A stretch of 64,000 nt of DNA from positions 71,502 through 135,501 of the forward strand of contig URYN01000005.1 in the NCBI GenBank assembly GCA_900552135.1, written 5' to 3'. Positions 59,821-64,000 of the stretch are shown here, piece by piece (within the stretch, counting starts at the first letter, position 1; each line of letters starts with the position of its first letter). The position numbers and the translations under genes are program-made. Under the pieces are notes generated by a model. It saw nothing but the letters and a program-made list of their open reading frames with translations. It ran no database searches and was not told the origin of the DNA. The stretch is from an uncultured Clostridium sp. (GTDB taxonomy: Bacteria > Bacillota > Clostridia > TANB77 > CAG-508).

Positions 59821-60636
59821 GACCTGCATTTTAGTCCCACCCATCAAAAATTAGCTATTCCTTGATATAAGCTATGTTTAGCTATATTTGTATACAATAA
59901 ACTTATATTACTTTTATATAAAAACTCCTTAAAATTGATTCTGATGCTTCATTATTTTGTGTTTATTCTTGGTTGGATTTTTTTCATTATTGTAACCACA
60001 TATTTTAAAAAATTTATATAACTTTAGATTATTTTTATCAAAATTTCACAAATCCCCATATTTCAGTATTTTGCTTAATTATTCAAACAACAAGTTATAT
60101 GTCTAAAAAATAAAAACGCCTTAAAATCGATTCTCGTGCGTCGCTTTTTTAGCCTTTTTCGAGCGTTTTTAATAAATGCCTGAAAATCAGCATTTTACTA
60201 AAATTTATATAATAAAAACTAGATTTATAAGTTAGCATATCTAATCATAAACATATAACTTGTTTGATTAAATATAAAAATGTCTTAAAATTGATTTTAG
60301 AGTGTCATAAATATAGAATTATATTATGGATTTATAATCTAAAGTTATATAATACTTATATAAAAAATTATTAAATTATAATATAAAAAATTTACAAACA
60401 ATTTCAACAAATGTTCATTTATTAAAATTCATAACACAAAATTTAAAATTTTTAAATTTAAAATTTTCTTTTTTAATTTTTTATAAAATTTTATTTTATA
60501 TTCAATATTATAAATTTTTTATATATTTATTTTTTCAGTTTTAAAATTTGTTTTAATATTTTATTTTTAATTTTTATTCTTTATTTTTTAGTTTTAGTTT
60601 CTGTTTTTCTCTAAAAATAGCCTATTCCCCTATTCC
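59821..60636. repeat. AT-rich degenerate repeat region
   Basis: At least three degenerate copies of a core CYTTAAAATTGATTCT lie at about 59929, 60118 and 60283, each preceded by similar AAGTTATATGT..AAAACGCC-like DNA; TATATAACTTGTTTG near 60255 is an inverted relative of the ones near 60080 and 59885. Between them is near-homopolymeric AT DNA. No ORF was found on either strand. Confidence 0.5.
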
Positions 60637-60888
60637 CTACTTATAATTATTTTCATGTTTTTTATAAATTGTAATATCATGTCCTGCATATAATCCATTA
60701 TCATTAAACCAATATTCAACACTATTTAAATCAACTGATATAGCCTTTAATTCTAATTTTGAAGTATATTCCTCTTTTGTATATTCTATTGCTTGACCAT
60801 TTTCACCTACACCATACCATTCATCATTAGGTTGATATTTTTCAAAAAATTTTAATATTCTATTTGTACTATATTCTATAACGACAAC
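60637..60888 (-). pseudogene. C-terminal remnant of a DUF2262-type small protein
   Basis: 83 codons open on the minus strand from a point just after TAA at 60889-60891 to TAG at 60639, with no internal Met at all. The text FEKYQPNDEWYGVGENGQAI, LELKAISVDLNSVEYWFNDN and GLYAGHDITIYKK resembles the end of DUF2262 immunity-type proteins. The 5' end is replaced by the 35-bp junction repeat of this cluster, so the break may be a recombination scar. Confidence 0.55.
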
Positions 60889-60923
60889 TTACTATATTTC
60901 AAACAAACTACAAATTGTAATTT
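60889..60923. repeat. 35-bp junction repeat, copy 1
   Basis: TTACTATATTTCAAACAAAC followed by TACAAATTGTAATTT. The copy at 63873-63907 differs at one position (R = G instead of A), and shorter versions lie at 61430-61445, 61360-61380, 63063-63078 and 63633-63667, always between minus-strand genes of this cluster. Confidence 0.65.
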
Positions 60924-60924
60924 T

Positions 60925-61350
60925 CTATCTAATATACTTTTCTATTGAATTATATTCATCTCCGCTTATTTGATATATGCCATTATAGGGTTGTTCAATA
61001 TAGTAATTATTGTTTTTCTTATAAACAAATATTGTAGATGTTCCACTTTCTATAAAGTTAAAATCAACTTTTATTTCATTATCAATATTTACAGGTGCAT
61101 CTTGTATGCTTTCTTGTTTTGTTATTCTCTTTGTACCATTTAATACATATAATATGTCTTTCATTTCTTCATTACCACTAATTACTTTTCCATTTGCATT
61201 TTGTTCTAATGAAATACTTTTTAGTTTTTCTAATTGTGGTAAGTTAAGTGAGTAAGTTCTTCTATCACGAAAATGATACATAACTCCTGCCACTAATACT
61301 CCTAATACAATTATAACTAATATCATAAATAATACATTTCTATTTTTCAT
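60925..61350 (-). CDS. Small membrane-anchored protein, DUF5301-like
   Basis: 141 residues. One N-terminal transmembrane helix (VLFMILVIIVLGVLVAGVMY) and an external domain: SLNLPQLEKLKSISLEQNAN, LYVLNGTKRITKQESIQDAP, VNIDNEIKVDFNFIESGTST and YNGIYQISGDEYNSIEKYI, which matches proteins annotated DUF5301. Function unknown; such proteins are common, often in multiple copies, in Clostridia. GGAGG lies before the ATG. It is the first of the minus-strand cluster and is bounded by junction repeats. Confidence 0.7.
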   Translation of the reverse strand: MKNRNVLFMILVIIVLGVLVAGVMYHFRDRRTYSLNLPQLEKLKSISLEQNANGKVISGNEEMKDILYVLNGTKRITKQESIQDAPVNIDNEIKVDFNFIESGTSTIFVYKKNNNYYIEQPYNGIYQISGDEYNSIEKYIR

Positions 61351-61455
61351 AATAACCTCCTCTATAAATTACTATAATTTGTTATGATTATATAATAAAA
61401 GAGAGATAATTTCAACTTAATTACCTCCCCTACAGATTGTAATTTGTGTGTTAGA

Positions 61456-61485
61456 TAAGGAACAGATATAAATACCTGTTCCTTA
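61456..61485. terminator. Hairpin between the DUF5301-like gene and the c-di-GMP-controlled gene
   Basis: TAAGGAACAG (61456-61465) pairs perfectly with CTGTTCCTTA (61476-61485), loop ATATAAATAC. On the plus strand it is followed by ATAATTTTC; a terminator is plausible but the T run is poor on the minus strand. Confidence 0.45.
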
Positions 61486-61493
61486 ATAATTTT

Positions 61494-62162
61494 CTACTCT
61501 TTTTCTTTTAGTGTATATTGACTAATATCTGGCTCTGTAAAGATAGAATCATCTACTGTATTAAATTCATATTCTCTTTCATTAACTATACCTGCCTCTA
61601 TTGATTTTACAAATATTCCTGTTTCTTTATCAATATATGTTTCTGCACCTTCAAAAGTCAAAGATGTTGATGACATAAATTCTTTTACAATATAGCATTC
61701 TTTTCCATTATAATCAACTGATTTTATTTTTGCACTTATGCATCCTAGAATTGTTTGCCACTTACTATCATTTTCTAAATGATTATAAATACCAACAGAC
61801 ATTATTGTTCCACTATTGAGTTGTGCAATTTTTGAATCTTTTGTTTCTATAAAAGTATCTGTTCTTTCTCCATTATTATACATAGATATTTTTGTTACTT
61901 CATTATTTGCCATTCGTTCCATAAAAACAACTTGTTTATCATCTTTTTTATAATAATCCATTTTTACAATAGTTCCATTATTTTCTGTTACAACCGATTT
62001 TATATGATAATTTATGCTGTCATTGTATTCTGCAATCTTATTTTGCAAATCTGTAACAATTACATAATTTCTAATTGTATGAATAATGAGAATTACAAGC
62101 AAGATAGCAATCACTATTAATGCTATTTTTAATACATTTTTTATTATCTTTTTCTTTTCCAT
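61494..62162 (-). CDS. Membrane-anchored protein of unknown fold, under c-di-GMP riboswitch control
   Basis: 222 residues from ATG 62162 with AGGAGG 8 nt upstream; the frame could be extended to 62195 without a site. One N-terminal helix (VLKIALIVIAILLVILIIHTI), then a soluble domain with the pattern KMDYYKKDDKQVVFMERMAN, YIDKETGIFVKSIEAGIVNE and a C-terminal acidic end, resembling LolA-fold or lipoprotein-like extracellular domains of Firmicutes, but no family can be named. Its 5' leader is a c-di-GMP-I riboswitch, so its level follows the second messenger that usually governs surface attachment and motility in Clostridia. Confidence 0.75.
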   Translation of the reverse strand: MEKKKIIKNVLKIALIVIAILLVILIIHTIRNYVIVTDLQNKIAEYNDSINYHIKSVVTENNGTIVKMDYYKKDDKQVVFMERMANNEVTKISMYNNGERTDTFIETKDSKIAQLNSGTIMSVGIYNHLENDSKWQTILGCISAKIKSVDYNGKECYIVKEFMSSTSLTFEGAETYIDKETGIFVKSIEAGIVNEREYEFNTVDDSIFTEPDISQYTLKEKE

Positions 62163-62183
62163 ATATATTACCTCCTCTTTATT

Positions 62184-62256
62184 GCAACCTAGCAATCATA
62201 AGCATTACTGCTTTTAGACCTATGGCTTTGCGTCATAAACTTTCGTTTATTTTGCT
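62184..62256 (-). promoter_or_regulatory. c-di-GMP-I (GEMM) riboswitch
   Basis: On the minus strand the leader reads GCAAAATAAAC, GAAA, GTTTATGACGCAAAG, then CCATAGGTCTAAAAGCAG and later GCTAGGTTGC. These are the GEMM-I features: a P2 stem (ATAAAC/GTTTAT) with a GAAA tetraloop, the GACGCAAAGCC strand, CCATAGGTCTAA forming P3, and a closing P1 between the 5' GCAA and 3' TTGC. The element is followed within 8 nt by the AGGAGG of the gene, so control is probably at translation or by P1 masking, not at a terminator. Confidence 0.85.
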
Positions 62257-62277
62257 TTTTTACAATAATCTAACTAT

Positions 62278-62306
62278 ATTATAACATATTTGCTTATTTT
62301 TAGCAA
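62278..62306 (-). promoter_or_regulatory. Promoter of the riboswitch-gene unit
   Basis: Minus strand: TTGCTA (62306-62301), 17-bp spacer, TATAAT (62283-62278). Transcription would start just upstream of the aptamer. Confidence 0.65.
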
Positions 62307-62313
62307 ATTTTAC

Positions 62314-62628
62314 TCATTTTACAATATTTTCAAACATTTCTTTTGCATTTTTACTAGCCTCTTCTTTAGTTGTCCCATCTTGTTGATAAGGATAAATTAT
62401 ATAATCTCCTTTTTTTAGATAAATTTTCCAACTGGCTGAGAAATTATTTCCACAATAACTCACAAAATCATTTATATTTTTCATTGCCCTATCTAAATCT
62501 TCATAAGTATTTATTTTGATATATGTGTCATATTCCAAAATATCACTTGTTCTATTTTCATTCACTACAAAATTGCTTTTAGATTCATTTTCCCATTTAT
62601 CAAAATAATATTTATGACAATTATCCAT
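62314..62628 (-). pseudogene. Membrane protein gene, C-terminal part after an in-frame TGA
   Basis: 104 residues that continue the gene at 62647-63051 in the same frame, behind TGA at 62649-62647 and six further codons (NLSEDY). The text starts MDNCHKYYFDKWENESKSNF, has KINTYEDLDRAMKNINDFVS and SASWKIYLKKGDYIIYPYQQ. The internal Met is in no ribosome site. The break looks like a single change of a GGA or similar codon to TGA. Together the intact gene would code about 245 residues. Confidence 0.65.
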
Positions 62629-62646
62629 ATAATCTTCACTTAAATT

Positions 62647-63051
62647 TCAAAACCTTCTTATTGCTGTAAATTGAATTTCATTATTATCTGACATTTTAAA
62701 AGTATATCTGCCATTTTCTTTTTCATCTATATCTTTATTTACTAAATCAATTTTTGTATTATACATACTCTCTATTGTCTTTTCTGGATTTACATTTGTT
62801 TTTGAATTGATATTAGAAATAATAAGGTCAAAAATCAAAATAACAATCGCAATAACTATTATAGCAGTAATAATACCTCCGATTTTAATTGTTTTTCCGG
62901 CTATTTTCATTCCTTTTACAACAGTATTTACTCCCTTGTGTTCTTTATTTTTTTGTATTTCGGAAAAATCTAATCTAAATTTTTCCTTTTGTTCTTGTTT
63001 CCTACTTTCTTCCCACTTTTCTAATTCTTCCCAATCTTCTTTGTTTCCCAT
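62647..63051 (-). pseudogene. Membrane protein gene, N-terminal part before an in-frame TGA
   Basis: 134 residues from ATG 63051 (AGGAGAG upstream). A charged, coiled-coil-like N-terminal region (EDWEELEKWEESRKQEQKEK) is followed by one transmembrane helix (GGIITAIIVIAIVILIFDLI) and an external part with ESMYNTKIDLVNKDIDEKEN, ending IQFTAIRRF at the TGA. The next frame codons NLSEDYMDNCHKYYFDKW continue the same protein. No named family. A single nonsense change explains it; recoding of TGA is unlikely because TGA acts as a stop in prfB. Confidence 0.65.
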
Positions 63052-63084
63052 ATTATCTCTCCTAAGTTATTGTAATTTTTGTTT

Positions 63085-63585
63085 CTAATTATGAAGTTTC
63101 TCTATTATTTCATTTAATTTTTCTTTTTGTTCAGTAGACAATATTGCTTCGCCTTTACCATCTAATGTGATATGATATGCACTATCAAATATCTCAATTC
63201 CATAAGTCATAAAGCCTTCTTTTTCTTGACTATTATAGCTAATAAAATATGTTGGTAATCCATCACAAGTTTCATTAGAAAATGTTAAGTTATCTATAAT
63301 ACTAAAAATTGTATATATTTCTTCTTGATTTAAAGTATATTCTTTGGCTGGTGTTACTGAACTTAAACCTGTTTCCTGAATAGAAATTGTAGTAACTTTA
63401 TTGTTAATTTCATTTTCTGTATTTTCAGTATCAACAGGATTAGAACTAATATTTTCAACATTGAATTTAAAGTCTTCTCTATTTGTAACACTATTTTCAA
63501 TTAACTTATATGCAACAATTATTCCAATAACTATAATCAATAATACAATTATAACTCCAACAATTATTTTTTTATTTCTGCTCAT
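63085..63585 (-). CDS. Small membrane-anchored hypothetical protein, 166 aa
   Basis: From ATG 63585 (AGGTGG 6 nt upstream; a GTG at 63594 is in frame). One N-terminal helix (IIVGVIIVLLIIVIGIIVAY) and an external domain: SNPVDTENTENEINNK linker, KEYTLNQEEIYTIFSIIDNL, GLPTYFISYNSQEKEGFMTY and IEIFDSAYHITLDGKGEAIL, ending EIIEKLHN. The layout resembles the DUF5301-like neighbour (helix, linker, beta-rich domain) but the sequences do not align by eye. A 53-nt spacer with a junction repeat separates it from the next gene. Unknown function. Confidence 0.65.
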   Translation of the reverse strand: MSRNKKIIVGVIIVLLIIVIGIIVAYKLIENSVTNREDFKFNVENISSNPVDTENTENEINNKVTTISIQETGLSSVTPAKEYTLNQEEIYTIFSIIDNLTFSNETCDGLPTYFISYNSQEKEGFMTYGIEIFDSAYHITLDGKGEAILSTEQKEKLNEIIEKLHN

Positions 63586-63632
63586 TTTTACCACCTATTT
63601 AACCTTTCACTTTATATATTCATCATAGTGAT

Positions 63633-63667
63633 AACTTACTATATACTTGTGCAACTTATTGTAATTT
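63633..63667. repeat. Junction repeat, intermediate form
   Basis: AACTTACTATATACTTGTGC followed by AACTTATTGTAATTT. Its 5' half matches the 35-bp repeat (CTTACTATAT) and its 3' half the same end (ATTGTAATTT), with different inner text. Confidence 0.5.
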
Positions 63668-63673
63668 GTATTA

Positions 63674-63853
63674 TTATTTATCTTTATCTTTTTTTGAAAA
63701 AATCAAACTAAAAGATAGCCCAAAAGATATACCTAAACATATTCCTATACCTATTCCTGCCATACTATTTAATACATTTACAAAAACAATACTCCAAATT
63801 ATTGCCATTGTTATTCCTATTATTAATCCTATAACTATATTTTTGTTTTTCAT
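63674..63853 (-). CDS. Small glycine-zipper membrane protein, 59 aa
   Basis: From ATG 63853 (AAGGAGG 9 nt upstream); the frame extends to 63937 through a junction repeat and is not used. Two hydrophobic helices, the second with a glycine-zipper run (GIGIGICLGISFGLSF), and a C-terminal Lys/Asp tail. No family can be named; such proteins are often annotated as glycine-zipper membrane proteins. The gene is probably complete within the window and is the last gene recognised. Confidence 0.55.
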   Translation of the reverse strand: MKNKNIVIGLIIGITMAIIWSIVFVNVLNSMAGIGIGICLGISFGLSFSLIFSKKDKDK

Positions 63854-63872
63854 AGTTTCCTCCTTAAACAAA

Positions 63873-63907
63873 TTACTATATTTCAAACAAACTACGAATT
63901 GTAATTT
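63873..63907. repeat. 35-bp junction repeat, copy 2
   Basis: TTACTATATTTCAAACAAAC followed by TACGAATTGTAATTT; 34 of 35 positions match the copy at 60889-60923, about 3 kb away. Confidence 0.65.
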
Positions 63908-64000
63908 CTCGCTATCATTAACATGACTCTTTCTCAACTTTATTCAAATAGAAATTATATATTTTATTGTTTGCTATATTCATAAGTTTAGCTAATATTA

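Noticed and set aside
62647..62649. TGA recoded as an amino acid (alternative code or selenocysteine)
   Set aside because: TGA works as a stop in the prfB frameshift site and no recoding hairpin or general use of internal TGA is seen; a nonsense mutation is simpler.

Overview
The window is AT-rich DNA from a low-GC, endospore-forming member of the Clostridia (Firmicutes). The evidence is direct: consensus SigA promoters with 17-bp spacers, strong Shine-Dalgarno sites, frequent TTG/GTG starts, a PolC-type replicase, DivIC, and sporulation genes (SpoIVFA/SpoIVFB-like pair, YyaC, YtvI, YabP, YabQ). No rRNA, tRNA or CRISPR array was seen. Species cannot be assigned; an uncultured, probably gut-type lineage is a guess from family resemblance.

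Layout. 1-9.6 kb: the 3' part of recG, a small solitary minus-strand gene, then the rimP-nusA-rnpM-infB-rbfA-nrnA-truB translation operon. 9.6-10.4 kb: a type III toxin-antitoxin locus (promoter, three 40/41-nt RNA repeats, terminator, ToxN-like RNase). 10.5-10.7 kb: a structured RNA, probably 6S. 10.9-17.9 kb: prmC, whiA, hemW, an HD hydrolase, yyaC, spoIVFA/B. 18.1-20.0 kb: a prepilin-like surface protein whose last ~45 codons look like the variable region of a diversity-generating retroelement (DGR), followed by hairpins. 20.1-21.8 kb: rpsF-ssb-rpsR and an LPKTG surface protein, convergent with a sortase. 22.7-31.2 kb: pyrH-frr-uppS-cdsA-rseP-polC. 31.2-33.4 kb: a REP-like palindrome, a second type III toxin-antitoxin locus (CptIN-like), a DUF1294 gene, two solitary small minus-strand genes and a tight DnaA-box cluster. 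33.5-57.7 kb: glyS, tdk, dCMP deaminase, a broken Rpn nuclease gene, uvrA, a CMP-kinase-like gene, murD, a CBS protein, ytvI, secA, a Y-family polymerase with YolD, a YgjP-type protease, prfB (programmed frameshift), yabP (frameshifted), yabQ, divIC and rho. 58-64 kb: accessory region with a tyrosine recombinase, a gene lacking a start codon, degenerate repeats, then a minus-strand cluster of small membrane-anchored proteins separated by repeated junction sequences. One of these genes is preceded by a c-di-GMP-I riboswitch, and another is split by an in-frame TGA.

How it fits together. Most of the window is housekeeping: translation, replication and repair, envelope and sporulation. Accessory modules sit in the gaps: two RNA-antitoxin/RNase loci, a candidate remote DGR target, solitary richer-GC small genes each with its own promoter (and mostly its own terminator), and the terminal small-protein cluster. 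The most rewarding things to check are the DGR-like variable region (no reverse transcriptase or template repeat in the window), the two type III systems, the DnaA-box cluster away from any obvious origin, the family of solitary small minus-strand genes, and the c-di-GMP-controlled surface gene.
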